Shown one piece after another: positions 23,501 through 36,914 of a stretch of 64,000 bases of DNA (the first letter of the stretch is position 1; every line of letters starts with the position of its first letter). The position numbers and the translations under genes are program-made. This stretch comes from Morchella semilibera (Eukaryota; Ascomycota; Pezizomycetes; Pezizales; Morchellaceae): assembly GCA_009192285.1 (NCBI GenBank), contig CM018603.1, positions 124,001 through 188,000 on the forward strand, read 5' to 3'. The notes beneath the pieces were generated by a model. The model saw nothing but the letters and a program-made list of their open reading frames with translations. It was not told the DNA's origin and ran no database searches.

Positions 23501-26500
23501 TCGTTCACGATGAGGAGGGGCAATGGAGCAACCGTAAAAGGTATGTACCCTCTGTAGGTAAGTGCCTCTGCCACCCCCCATTTTCCATATATATATAGGT
23601 ACCTACACTGGAACCCAAGCCAGCGCCGACCAATCGATACGCACCGCATAGATCAACCAGGTACCTGCCGCAGAAAGGAAAATTTAAAGGGGGATATTTT
23701 TAAGCCAGAGACATGCAGTCAGTACATAAGAGTCAAGAACCAAAGACATTTAGGCCGCGAGACAGCAGCGCAAAAAGGATTTGCGGCGTGGCGTCTGCAG
23801 GGACCTAACACCACCAACAATCCTCCTCTCTCGAATCGGAATTTTTTTTTTTTTTCTTTCCCTTGGGCGACCGACTCAGCTCACGCTTCGAGTAAGTAAC
23901 TCGCCCTGACACTGCAGCAAGCAGCAAGCAGCAAGCAGCAGCACGCAAAGGAACAAAAGGAAGCAAAAGGGCAGTAATATGTCGTGCCGTCAGTCGCGCG
24001 CGCGAAAGAAAAGCAGAAGCACTCACTCACTCGATCACTGATCACTCCCTAGGCAACAGTTCACCACTCATGGCCCATAAGGCATCATCACTACACAGCA
24101 CAGCTCCCCCAACCTGACAGCCCCGAGATTATTGCACTCCCCAGGGGGCCTGTTTCGGGGCCCGGCTTGTGCAGCTTCCGTCTTCTTCTTTGTATTCCAG
24201 CTGCATCTGTCTGTGCTGTGCTTACATAGTACCTAATAGCAACTACTATTCTACACTTCACCCAATACTGCACATACATAATATTGCACTTTGCACACAA
24301 TACGAGATGGGCATAATAAAAAGGGCTCGTACCTGCTCCCGCGCGACACGACACAACACCTATGACTAGACTGGACATTTATTTATTTATTATTATTATT
24401 ATTGCAACCGTACGATCACAATTAACTCACCAGTCCTTAACTAATTACCCATCGATCGCAGCCCCCATCAATACCCATTACTCAACCCAACACACCTAAC
24501 CCACCAGTGCTCGACCCCCCCGGAAATTAAAGGGTCGGGAATCCCAATTGCAATATTGTTTTGCGGAGCGCCGAGCGACAATGTCACTCATGTACCAGCG
24601 GACAAGCAATACTTGATGCGTACCTACTCTCATGTCGGCCCCGGATTCGGCATACAGGTAGGTAGGTAGGCAGACCACGGCGGTTTGGGCAAGAACGGCG
24701 ACCGGCGGTTGAATGTGTGGGTGTCTCTCTAGAGGCACAGTACGGCTGGACGGGCCTGGGGGGGGGGGTGTGCTGATCGATGGAAGTAGCGAAACGTAAA
24801 ATACACTCGGATCTTTGCGCTCTGCACGTGTAGATATAATGGATCCGGTGCTCAGCCCTGCACAATAAAATGCAAACCTCAACTAACTGACTAGCTAACT
24901 AGTATAATACACCCCTCCTCTTTCGCTTGTACATAGTACTCCACCCGGCGCAGAATAGTCTTCTTCTCGAAAGTCGATAGACTACTTCTATATTAATTAC
25001 TTGCCTATATTGCTTGGGGTCCGTTACCAGGTAATACAGTGTGTAGAGATTAATCGACATTATAATTATTGCCTGTACTACGACGTGCTCTCTGTCCTAC
25101 ACTCCCTCCTTCATTCCCCTAGCTCATGTGCAGCCATACACATATATTATCACTGCAGAGTATACCAGACACCCACAGTATAGTAATACTAGGTGACACT
25201 TCTCTCAGTCTTCATACATCAAAAGCGTAGATCCAAAACACACGTGGTGCTCCTCCAATTAATACCTGGTGCAGCGGCCCCCAATCGTACCGCATCCACT
25301 CTCTTGGACCGTACCGCAGAATAGAGTAGAGTATGTACATACAATACACGCTACACCAGGGGTTCAGATGCAATACATGCCAGAATCTAGCTATGTACGT
25401 GAGAGTGGAGAGTAAACGTTAAAAGGGCGAATCAACAGAGTCCGCTCACGACTCTAGACCCCCCGGGCTCTTCCTCTCCACTCTTCTCTCTCCACCCCAA
25501 TCCCCGGGAGCGGCGGGCGCCCCGAACACACGCAAATTAGAGCGTGCGCTCGGCCGCCCACGCCCGACCCGCACAAGATCTCACGACGTCATCCGATCCG
25601 TCTCCCCCGGCCCCCCTCCCCTAGTATGTAGTCTAGCAGTACATGTAGGTAGGCCTCACCACGAATTGCTGTAGCGGTGCAGTACCTATCCCCGTCGCAT
25701 CAACTTTGGGCGGAAGGGGTGTCTCCCTGCCCTGCCGGGGCCGGGGGGCCCGCGCCCGGGCCGTACGTGGTGGGTGCGGGGGTAGCATGTTACAAAAACC
25801 GAGAACAGGTATGGACTGTAGAGTAAATACACCAATGTTGGAGTAGTATGTGTGACTACATGTATTTACAATATATTATCTGTATGTACTACGAGAGACA
25901 GAGATAACGGGTGCTAGCTGCACTATGAAGGTACATACATGTAGGTTCCCCCCCCCATACCCTACCTTGGGAGGAGGGGGCGGGGGGACGCATCTGGGAT
26001 GGGCCGCGCTGCGGTTCCCCGTACGAGAGCGGGCAGGGTGCTTGAGCGGGCAGGGTGCTTGAGTTCTGTGTGTCTGTACTCGCATGCGGTTGGAAAAAGA
26101 TGCTACATGTATGCATGGAGTCCTCGACCACTACTCTACGTGCTGCGTGGTGTAGTAGTAGGTACAACTACAAGGCCACATCGGTATTTATCTATCTACT
26201 GATCTAATCGGCCCGGTATTCAATTCTAACTAACAGTAGCCATTGACCCTGAAATATGTACATACGTATCGCCGTACGTGTCGGATGGTTCAATTGTAGT
26301 AGGATCGATATAATTCCCTCCAACTAGTGCCTCACGTTATGAAAACGTGTGTACGTACTCGTTGATAGTAGATCTAGCTAGCAGCTAGCTAGAGATTCCG
26401 TCGTAACCGGGGTTTACCCTCTACGCTGCAGAGATCATCCCGGTTGGTATAATAACTGGTATTGGTATTCTCCGTATATATGTATTGCATCTAGCTAGTA

Positions 26501-28839
26501 CATACTCCCAGTACAGTGTGTGCGACGCGTGTGAAATGCTATTACTCGTTGCTACTAAAGTAGAGTATCTGCTTGTAACTGCACTGGCTATATTTCGAGT
26601 TCTGCATCTGATAAGATCCGCCATATCTATCACCACCATCCTAATAGCTACACCGCATACCAACCCTCTTCCACCTATATATACATGTATATATATATGT
26701 AGATCTGGAGTACACCGATGACGTGTGGTTTACCCCGAGTCCTCCTTCCCGACTGATATCGATAGCAATGGGGCTGTGTAGATACCCTGACATATGTATC
26801 TAGGTAGCCATAGGTACACACGAGAAACGTGATTGTGGCTGTGCTAAATACCTATTACCTACTGGCTAGCAGGTATTCATACCTCCTGTACATAAATGTC
26901 GCACCACCTTAGGATGTACCTAATTGAAATGCAGCTCCCGTCGTAGCAACTCAGCTACATATATATATAGAGTATATGATATACCCCGCTCGAGTTCTCC
27001 GCCCAGAGTCCCGTAGTATTGTAATTAACCCATGGCCTAGGGCTAGTTAGGGGCCGATTCGCTGTTCGTCACGCACGTAGCTGACGTATCGGCTGTCGTG
27101 GGAGAATTGGAGAACATCCGATATTCCAAGATATTCCGTGCTAGAATAAAGAGAGGTAGGTTCACTGGCTCTCAGCCTCCTGGAATTTTGCGTTAGCTAA
27201 GATATACCTACCATGACCAATGTATATGCTAGCTGGGGCCACGATGTTTCGAGGATATGATATGTGAGTCGATTATTCAACCGTGTCACCCATAGAAGGC
27301 TGTGTCACTCTGTGCAACTCGACTGAGGATGTGTTGTACGTACCTACATTTCCGTCAATTGGGGTCGCAGATATACGAGTGGTTTGTGTAATTGTGGAGT
27401 TGTACTGCCCCCGGTGGATATCAGGAGCGTGGGGGGAAGACCTCCTCATGAGTCATTCGGTAGCTTCCTAAGGTATCATGTATGTATCATCTTACACTCT
27501 ACAGTAACATGTCATTATCACGGACCCCCAGGTTGATTGGGTACGCTATGCTTGGGTGAATTTTCCCGGTAAGGCGAACTACTGCTCGGGAATAAGCGTC
27601 TGATCAAATTGTAAACCACGTATTCGGGTTCTTGAATCTCAAAAGAGTCACACCACCTTGTAGATCCTGTGCCTTTGTGCTGTGTAGGACCTACATGCTA
27701 AGGTACGCTCTCGAGTGATAATTGGTGACCAAAATTACCATTACCACGTGAACGGACCTAACCAAATGTTTCATGCTTGAACATGCACGTACGCATATTT
27801 CATCTAGAATCAGAACAGCTCCAAATCTATAGTAAAAGAAAGAAGGAAGGTGGGATACATCTGCTATTGCCCTTACATGTAGCCACGAGACTAGTTGTGG
27901 CATGGGTCGCGAATTACAGTGAGGTTACGTGCTGCTTGGTATCCACGGAATTGATTTGCTTGCTTGATTGATTGATACTTCATGCATGCAGAAAGATTTG
28001 CTTGGATACCTAGGCGTTTCGAAGATTTCCCCAGGATGTTCCTTCGCGCGGTCTCTCTGGTGTGTAGAATGATACTGGTTACTCGATCCTACTCTCGGAT
28101 ATATCAGATTTAAGGGGTGTGACTACCACGCATCAGTCTCGAAACGAGCCAACGCGAAGCCAAGCTAAACACATTCTCAATATGCGGGGTAAGCTCGCAG
28201 AGCTTCACCGAAATAATCAGGACTGACCGGGTGGCTGTATATGTAGATGAACAAAGAGCTACGTATAAGCTACATGCAGTGGTTCCACAAACCATTTCCT
28301 CTAATGTTTAAAGGATTTCTCCAAGCTAAAGGTACTGTACACCTGTCAGTATAGCTTATGCTCGAAATTAATTCATAAGAATCCCAAGATCTCACTGGCT
28401 GACTCATACCCCGCGCTCTCCAATATGCTCCAATCATCGAACCGGATCCGACTATCTTTTCCCAAAACGCACAGGCGCCCCCACACGAGAACCCCGCCCG
28501 TGTGCGCCGTATAACATCCGTTAGAGCATTCCATTATCCATTACCTGGCCTGTGGTGTTTCAACATGTCTAGAGACCGTTCCAGTGGCAGCCCCTGGGGA
28601 ATGTCCTTTCTATTATATTAGATCATCAGTTTCATCTAGCTGGGTATAGGGGAAATGAGTGTATTTATCGCCCCAAACTACATGTACTCGGGCTCATATA
28701 TGGGTATGAGTATAAATTCCCAGATTTGCGGCCCAATCGGATCTAACCGGTTCATCCATGCTTCAGTTTTGTATTCCAGGGCCTGGCCGGGCTGGGGTTT
28801 TGTGGGTGTACTTGGTTAGAGGGAATGTAGTGATAAATG
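20535..28839. other. Gene desert, left part
   Basis: No gene that I can support over 8.3 kb. The first few hundred bases are purine/pyrimidine-biased leader sequence of the leftward gene. Open frames such as 21782-22180 (-) and 22907-23365 (-) have no recognisable domains and the latter starts with GTG. Around 25,450-25,780 the DNA is GC-rich. A 17-bp unit is repeated twice at 26029-26062. TACATGTA palindromes are at about 22677, 22712, 25637, 25858, 25934, 26103, 26683, 27873 and 28679. Confidence 0.5.
26029..26062. repeat. 17-bp unit, two perfect tandem copies
   Basis: GCGGGCAGGGTGCTTGA occurs twice head to tail with no change. Confidence 0.9.
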
Positions 28840-29196
28840 TGTCAAAGGTAGTTTTAACAGCGGTGGTATAAGCACTGAAATTTAGCCCTTAATTGCGCAA
28901 CGCTATACGTATATACTACATTGGTACACTCAATCATTTTCTACAGGTGGTATAGACACTGAATTTCAGTCTTTATATATAATTATGCTGTGCTATACTA
29001 CATGGGTAAATATTCGATCACTGAAGCCAAAACCTATGGGATTTTCCTACCGGTGGACAATGCTGATATATATTGGCATTAATATTATAAGGTCCCCTTT
29101 GGCTAAAATTAAAGGTCTATGCTTTTGTAAGGTATACATGCAATTAATGCTGGCACCACCCTCACCACCGGCGACAAAATTTAAAACTACTTGACA
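28840..29196. mobile_element. 357-bp TIR element with internal GGTGGTAT repeats
   Basis: Ends are inverted: TGTCAAAGGTAGTTTTAA at the left, complement of TGTCAAGTAGTTTTAA at the right, each followed inward by GGTGG. The interior carries two diverged copies of an 80-bp unit starting GGTGGTATA(A/G)RCACTGAA (28862 and 28947) and a partial third near 29052. No coding sequence. It resembles a non-autonomous DNA transposon with subterminal repeats. Confidence 0.62.
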
Positions 29197-29631
29197 TGTT
29201 TACCACCCTATGTAGGGGATATATAGATTTCCAGTACCGTCACATATAAAACACATGCCTCCTTAATTACGTGACGGGAACAAAATCAACCAGTAAGTTA
29301 ACTTTGCAGCCCGAGTGATTATTTGTGACTAGGGCCCAGTATTCATCTATTTCTTATAGTGACTATATAGGGCCCCTCATGTTGCCTAAATATAAAGACT
29401 AATATATGTTTTACGCGGGGGGTAATGGTATAGGTACGTTACATCACTCTACTTACAGGCAAAAAATATAGCCATATTTACACGTACTTGTACCAATGGG
29501 TTTGTGTTTTTTTCCAATAGCTATGGGATTGATCCACGTCGTCACATATTATCACTCGACCAAGAAACAACCGCACTTGTGACTGACTACATGTGCTTAA
29601 AAGCAGGTGCCCGTTTGGTGGAGAAAAATTA

Positions 29632-29660
29632 AAGTTCAGGGTTAGGGTTGAACTTTAATG
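29632..29660. repeat. Short hairpin with TTAGGG-like loop
   Basis: ATTAAAGTTCA is repeated inverted as TGAACTTTAAT around the loop GGGTTAGGGT, directly left of the MITE at 29672. Confidence 0.8.
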
Positions 29661-29671
29661 AATGTAGCATG

Positions 29672-29895
29672 TATTGCGAGTTGTCAAAAATAAAAAATAA
29701 TGGGACGCACCGAGAAGACAAGGCTCAACGAACACTGCGACACTCACCCCGACCCCGTAAGTTCCAATCAGCCCAATGCCAAATCTGATGTAATTTGAGT
29801 CTCTAATCTTTTATTATTACTATCTACTTTGTTTGTGGCTTCTTCCTGGTTGGTCCTGGTTGGTTGCGTCTCATTATTTTTGACAACTCGCAATA
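29672..29895. mobile_element. 224-bp TA-bounded TIR element (MITE)
   Basis: Left end TATTGCGAGTTGTCAAAAAT and the complementary right end TTTTTGACAACTCGCAATA form an inverted repeat of about 32 bp, continuing to TAATGRGACGCA at both sides with a short A-rich insertion on the left. The TA at each end fits a Tc1/mariner-type target duplication. The core has no coding sequence. Confidence 0.85.
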
Positions 29896-32800
29896 CTTAC
29901 ATGCACATAGCGCTATATCTACGATCAACCGACGGTTCCAGACTCCAAGGTCCATCCGGGATGAACTCTATGGACGAGACGACCGTGGTATGCTCTTGCC
30001 ATTATATGAATAGCGAATCCCCCTCGCCCGCCCTCCAGAAACTCTGCATGTATCTCTCTACAGTACCGGTATCTCCACGCGGATCGTGGCCCGTGAGGTA
30101 ACCCCTCCTCGTGAGGACGTGGCTATCCTATCCCACTATCTACGAGCTGCTAGTGGGGTTACAGGTGGATTTCCCTGGAAATTTATGTCTCCCAACTCTC
30201 AGAACTTGGAATACGAAAATCGGGTCTAGCTACCGAGGATGGTTCCAATCGGACTGGCTCACTAAACAGCCGGCCCAGCCCGGAACCAAGACTCTACTCA
30301 ATCATTTTTTCGTGTTATGTCATTGTGGGCGGGCCTTTTTGTTGGTCCGGATGATTAGACGACTTGATGATTGGATCAATCCGCCTTGGGCATGAGGTGA
30401 AACACTCGGAAGTACAAGGAAACGAATGGCTCAAGTTTTCTCTGATAGGAGTGGCCGAAGAAACAGAAAACATTAGAATCATCAGTCTCATGTTCTCTGT
30501 TCCAAATAGGCCTGGAAATGAGTTTATAGGACCATAATTCGGGTCTCTGAATATAACCTATACAGGACAGTTTGATCAGAGTTATTTTTCGGTTCTTTTT
30601 AACCACAATATCTCTTCTGCTTGTTCGGGAGTTGGTCTAGCCGACTTGGCTTGGGCTGACCAGTCAATTTCTGGAGTAGCCTGGACCACTGGAAGCCCTC
30701 TACCTACTGCCAATATGGGTTGAGCTTATCAATAATAGCAGAAAAATGAGTGACAAATGATCTACTTGTGGCTAACCAAGACGGAAAGAGAGTGCGGGGT
30801 GTGTGGTTACATTTAAAACACCAGGGAAACATCGAGGGTAAGGAAACTCTGAAGAATAAGTACATGATGAAAAATAAGCATATTATAAAGCTCTCAACTT
30901 ACGGTACCTTGTCTGGGCTAAGCCAGAAATCTATCTAGGCCCTAGATCTTGCCAAACTAGCTGGTAGTTTTCAACGTTATGTTCAATGAAATCTGACGGT
31001 TGCAAAGAGATTAGGTGGGCTGGAGAAACTCCCGGGTCCCGCGGGGCTCTGGGAGGTTTTAATTAGGAATTATGGTAAAACCACCAATTCTACACTCTTA
31101 AGACCCCGAGGGACAAATATTCAAGCCCATAACCTGGGGCTTATACGGGGATGTATCGGTGATAGAGCGGGTTTAACGGAGAGAGGGTCGTGCAGTTGGA
31201 TAGAACATAGATACAGATGCCTTGGATACCAAAGAATATGGATCGGTGATATATAATACCGGAAATCAGTACTAGGTACTTGACTGGCTTACGGTGCTGA
31301 CAAATAACGATCGTATATATCCCTTGTATAGAAGCCCCATTTCGACGAAGTACTTGCATGAGTTCTCGTACGTCTAGGATTTAGGGCTTGTGCCCGCTCT
31401 TCCCGCCCTGGTTGATTAGACTGTCGCCCAATATGGTATCTCGAGTCAACATGGCCACCGAGATATGCACATAGTGCCTAAATTCTCCTCAGAGATAGTG
31501 CGCTCTACACCCATGGTACAGCTCTCGAGGCTGCCGCAAAGTCTGGGTACATGTGCACAGCTGCTCATGTATGCATATGTATACATACAAATACATGTAG
31601 GTATAAATATCTTCGCCTACCAATATGGAGTACACCGCGAGGGATATATATGGAGAGGTCTAATAAATGGTGCAACTCAGTTCGACCGGATCCTCAGCTA
31701 ACGTGAGCTAATAAGGTCTCTGATAGGATAGATCATCACCATCAGCTGTTTCTATACCGCCAGCCTTGTAATAGTTTCGTCATGAACTAGTCAAGATTTC
31801 AAAGAATCGGAAAGCTAGAACTTTGAGTCCGCGGCTGTACCTGCAGGACAGGGTAGGGAAGTTCCACCTAAGGGTATTCACCGCTTTAAGTACTGGATAA
31901 GCCGTCTTACATGTAGCGGTTGTGCTCGGAGGTTATTGCGTCTATATAAAAAAACAACTCATACATAGGGCTATCTCAGAAGAGATGAACTCCCGCTATT
32001 TAATCTAGAAGCATTAATTAAGCTTTTTAAGTCTCTATCTTTGAGGGGTTTTAGGGGTGGATCACTATCGTCATTCAATGAATCAAACGGTTACGCTTGC
32101 AGGGCCCATGTCTTGATATACACAAAATTATAGCCGTACCGTCATTTCAAAACCATAGACATAGGGTGATTAGGCCTAGAGATCGAGAAGAGATATCGGA
32201 CCTACATTAATGCAGATCTTCCGGACCCGGAAGGCAGAGAAAGCGCATAGACCACTGATAGTATCATAGATATATATTCAGGCTAATTTAGAATTGGGTT
32301 TAGTTATCAGGATCTGTATAGTACACTAAGAGTATCTGGAGATTGGAGATCGTGGCAATTGGTTGTGGCAATTACTTATCCCGAGCCGCTTGTCGGTTAT
32401 GGCTGGGTGTAAATCCATGGGGTGATCCGTCCGAATATGGTGTATTTGCCGATCTTAGGGTTGTGCTTAGAATTTCATATACGTTTTAGCTGCGGTTTTT
32501 GTAGGATAAACCGTTTTATGTAAAGCCCCACCAAAAAGTTTTCGTGAAGGCCTGAAAGCAGTTGAGTGGTCAAACCCGTACAAATCTGCCTAGCAATGGG
32601 GTTCTCCATTGTTTTATTATACCCCAACCGCTCCCTTTTAACAATTTAAAAATTTGCAAAAGTCTTCTCCCAAGCTTAAGGGTCAAAATATTTTACCCCT
32701 GTTCATCATTATTAATTGTGTTGTGGTTCTACGCTTGGAACCTGGTTCTAGTTTGGGTAATGGGCCCTTTCACGAAGGCTTTTGGGCAGCGGCTTTACAG

Positions 32801-33853
32801 TTGAGCCGAGTATTTGCTGATTATATTGATTGTATCGGAGTCGTGTCATGAATTGTCACTCGGTTTTAAACCCCACGGCTTCTTCCCTTTCTTTGCGATT
32901 AGTTAAAACAACCAACAACACCGCCACACAGACTGGCCTCCCGCTTGATAGATGATTTAAATACACGGAAATTCTGTGTACATTGCATCTCGTGCATATG
33001 GCAGGTTGTGATCGTGGCATCGGTCCGATTAGTCCCGACTGGTACAACTATCTTGCGCAGCGGGTTAGGTGTACTTACAGCCGAAGCATTTTTCATGAGT
33101 GGAATTTTTTGGAATGGAATTGATGTCTTTTGGAAGTCATCTATCGTTAAATTTTGGGGCCAGATATATTGGCTGCCTTGTTTGGACAGTCGAGACCGTG
33201 GTGTAATACACTTACTAAGGTCTAGTCAGGTCCGATGACATTGATTACATGTAGTTGAATTCAAAATACCTCAGTATGGGTTAAGTTTTCCACAATATTA
33301 TCTTCAATAGCTAGGTTGCTATTGAGAACTGAAACCATCGTCCCTTAGTGCAGCCATGTGGGATTATACATTAGTTGACGGAATCGTTACGAAAGAACCT
33401 GCATAATGTCAACATTTCAGGAACTAATTATGAGGACTGTCTTTTTATCCGGGATGTTAGTATCTAAGGACCTGCGCCTAATTATTTTCATTTTTCAAGT
33501 CGAGAATGGGTTCAGTACCTGGCACCAGCGTCGGCGCCTAGTTGTGTGCCTAGAGATGCCGTTCATCCGATGGAAGGCCAGGAGTCGCGAATCTCGGTCT
33601 TCAGATCGAGCAGTTGAGACAAAAATTTCGAGCTATGGGTATCTCCCCGTCGTTGCGTACATATGTATGCACATAAAGTCTAATCAAGGATTGCGGTTGG
33701 GTCATAGCCAATCACTCGAGCACTAGCATTGAAGGAGCCCTACCTGTCACCGGAGCTGATGTCACTTTATCCAGCTTTATAAATTTATCCGGTGATTGAG
33801 ATTCAGAGGTAATCTCTCTTATCCGTCCATACATTACAGACGGAGAATCTTGT

Positions 33854-33917
33854 TATCCGACCGGAAAATCATGGATATACGTTGATATCCGACCGGAAAA
33901 TCACGGATATACGTTGA
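33854..33917. repeat. 32-bp tandem duplication
   Basis: The unit beginning TATCCGACCGGAAAATCA is present twice, differing by one base, followed by the first few bases of a third copy. Confidence 0.9.
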
Positions 33918-36248
33918 TATCGTAGGACCGTCTTAGATACATGTATACACGCTGATATTGCTATATATGCTAGTTCGGGTACAATCTAAAATTGGTGTTT
34001 CCTCCTGAATACCCTTCGGGAAATTTGGAGCCATATTAGTAGACGAGTAGTTTACAATACTATGCTTTAATGTGGGGCTCTAACGTTCGGCCGAGATTTA
34101 GCGTTCACGAACCTTGTGGCCGTATATGAGAAACGTAGCTCTCCGATCGATGCTCTAGTCTGCAGGTTTCTTTTAATAATAACCTGTAGGTATATACATA
34201 TGAGCAGATTCTATAGGGGTTCCGGAAGCATGGAAGGTACTCGGAGAAAACGGGTGGACAGTACAATGCACGTATTGTAACACTACATTTTTCAGTGATT
34301 TCCAATGCAAGAAGATCATTCATTCCTCAGTGTCTCCTACCAGGTAGATGAAGTGCTTCTCTCAGATCAGCTAGGGTGCGGGCAGCGAAAGGGATAGTGC
34401 AAGAACCTCTGTGTATTTTTCATGGTCTATGTACTTGTAGCTACGTAGATGTATGTATACCCCCATGCAATATACATATGAAACCTGGCAGTTATACCCC
34501 AACTAGGGCTAGTAAATTCCGCGCGAGGATACCTTATGTTTTGCCGTTAGTCTACGTTATGGGCCTGGACTGTAAACCCCGAATACCTATTGTCTTAACA
34601 TTGTACCGAAGCTAGGTATTTTGAGGATCGTATCCCCGTACCCTGAACCCGATCAGGGTTTGTTGTTGCCGACCCGTGTAGGAATACATGTTCCAGTAGC
34701 CGTAGATTACCACTCCACTATATACAGCGTGTAGTACGGCCGATAAAGCTTTCAACTGTTTACTTATCTCATAGGATCTGCACTGTCTCAAGAATCTTTC
34801 CACAATAATTAATGTACGTACCTTATCATGTCAAACGAAAATTATGTGTTCATGTCCAACCCAGTTTAATACGGCGGGGAAAAATCTAGATAATCTTGCA
34901 ATTGCAACTTAACCATGCTGTGAGGCAGGTTTAACCGGTGTTTAACCCTATGCATTTACTTTAAATGTACACCAATAAGTATAGATTATCAGGGAATGTA
35001 GCCGTGTAAATTTCCAAAAGAGTATTAAAATCCAGGGATTCGGACAATATCCATCCAGGCCAGATAGACATATGGCAGGTATTTGCGTATACGCTAGATC
35101 GAGATTGACTCTTCTTGGGATAGATCACTATATCTGAATTCGTAATGATCCCCATCATCTATACCCACCTATTATCGAGGGAAGGGGAGGAAAAAAAAAG
35201 CCTCCCTTATCCTTGTACTGGCCATGGGGAAGGAAGTATTCCTGATTAATAATTCTCATGTCAATCATGATGAAAAACTGCGAGAGATAGACACCGCGGT
35301 ACCGGCCCACCATACGCGTGCGGGTCGGATGCAATGGAATGAAAAATTGATATATCCGAGAATCATTTTTTTCCACTCTTCCAAGACATACGGGGAAATA
35401 TTATAGCGAAGCTTGGTGAGGGATAAATCATGTTGGCTTAGATTTTGGAGTTTCCATGTAGTATGTGGTTGAAGCTTCGGGCCTAGCTAAGGATTCGAAA
35501 TGGGCGCACGTGGTAAAGCCAAGATCGAACAGTTCACCAATAAAGTAGGGTTGCTTGGCGCGTGGGGTTAGTTACATAGTTGGGGGCCAAAGTATGGGCA
35601 GTTTCGCCCCCATATATGGGTCTTTAAAATCTGGGGTCATGAGCCAAGGGTTGTTAATACAACGCCTTAGTTTAGGGCTTGAGTTAGGACGAGAAATGCT
35701 TTTTGAAGATCACCTGGCCTGATATGAGATGTAGTAATGAATCTACGCTTTGTAATCAGAAAAAAAGAGGGAAAGAAGAGAGACCTGGTTTTGAACTTTC
35801 TGTCATGAGTGAATCAAGGCAGGTCAATTAATGTCGATCGCGAGTTCCTGCTTAATTGTCTGCATGGTACTATTGCTAGGGTGGCGTACATGATATAGGT
35901 ATTCAACATTTAAATTCTAGGTATATGGAGTAAGCGGTATGTATTTGATGTTTCTCCTCTGTATTGTGATTGGTGATGGTACTGTACCTATAGCTACATA
36001 CAAGTATTCTCGTGAGTTTTTCAATTCCAAGGATTGGTGACACTAGATCATTTATCCATGCCAAAGTCGGAGTCGTTAGTAAAATGTGGCTAACTACTAG
36101 TTTGGCGCCTGTTTCCTACGGGTAGAGTAGCGAGATTAACCGGCTGTGGGGTAGAAAAGCGGGGATGGGAGCGATGCACGTACTTGGGGGGCATCCTATC
36201 CTGGAAATTAATATGCTCTAACAAATGCTTATATAGGTCGAGCTCGGT

Positions 36249-36275
36249 AAAAAAAAAAAAAAAAAAAAAAAAAAA
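36249..36275. repeat. A(27) homopolymer
   Basis: Uninterrupted A run; could mark the tail of a retroposed copy, but no coding or SINE body is visible to its left. Confidence 0.9.
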
Positions 36276-36914
36276 CTGATGTGGCTTTTAATTTGTGGTA
36301 AGACGCTGTGGAGGTACACGCTAAGCTTGGCATAGTTGTAAGGTCATGGAGGTCACGTACATGTACGTACGTTTTGCCAGACAAGCTGGCTATACATGTA
36401 GTATTCTGTCGGCATCTTATATTAACTTGGCTTTTCTTTCTTCCTAAATAGACAAGTAAAGAATACACCGAGCCTCAAAACGCCACTGGAATAACGACTG
36501 CAGACTCCACACCAACTTCACGTACTGATGCCTGTCGGGTTAAGATAAGTCTTCCGAAAGCTAAGATTCAACCCACTGTCCTGTCATCCACACGTGGTAA
36601 ATTTCATAGATCTTGCACCAAGGAAAAACCAAGGCGCTCAAGATTCTCCCGAGCACCGATAACTAAATGTTAATAGACTTTACCCTACCCCTAATGAGGC
36701 AGGCAAACTAGAAGCAAGTAGTGGCAAAGGCGCATATCATATGCACGACAGATCGATACTTTATGTGGATATTCAATATCTGGAGTAAGTAGGGGTGTGT
36801 AGCTAGGGGGGGTCATCGAGTGTATATATGAATGTCCAAAGGCCCCCCCTTCGATCCCTCTTTTTCGACAGGACAGTGGGTTCATTCAGAAACTCTCCAG
36901 AAACAACTCTCAAG

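Larger units (their letters stand above)
29896..36914. other. Gene desert, right part
   Basis: No gene supported over 7 kb. It has two copies of a 32-bp tandem unit at 33854-33917, a 27-nt A run at 36249-36275, and TACATGTA palindromes near 31592, 31908, 33246, 33938, 36358 and 36393. The last 90 bp hold a TATATATG box for the MFS gene (about 36823). Confidence 0.5.

Noticed and set aside
33854-33922. CRISPR-like repeat
   Set aside because: The units are directly adjacent without spacers, and the DNA is eukaryotic.
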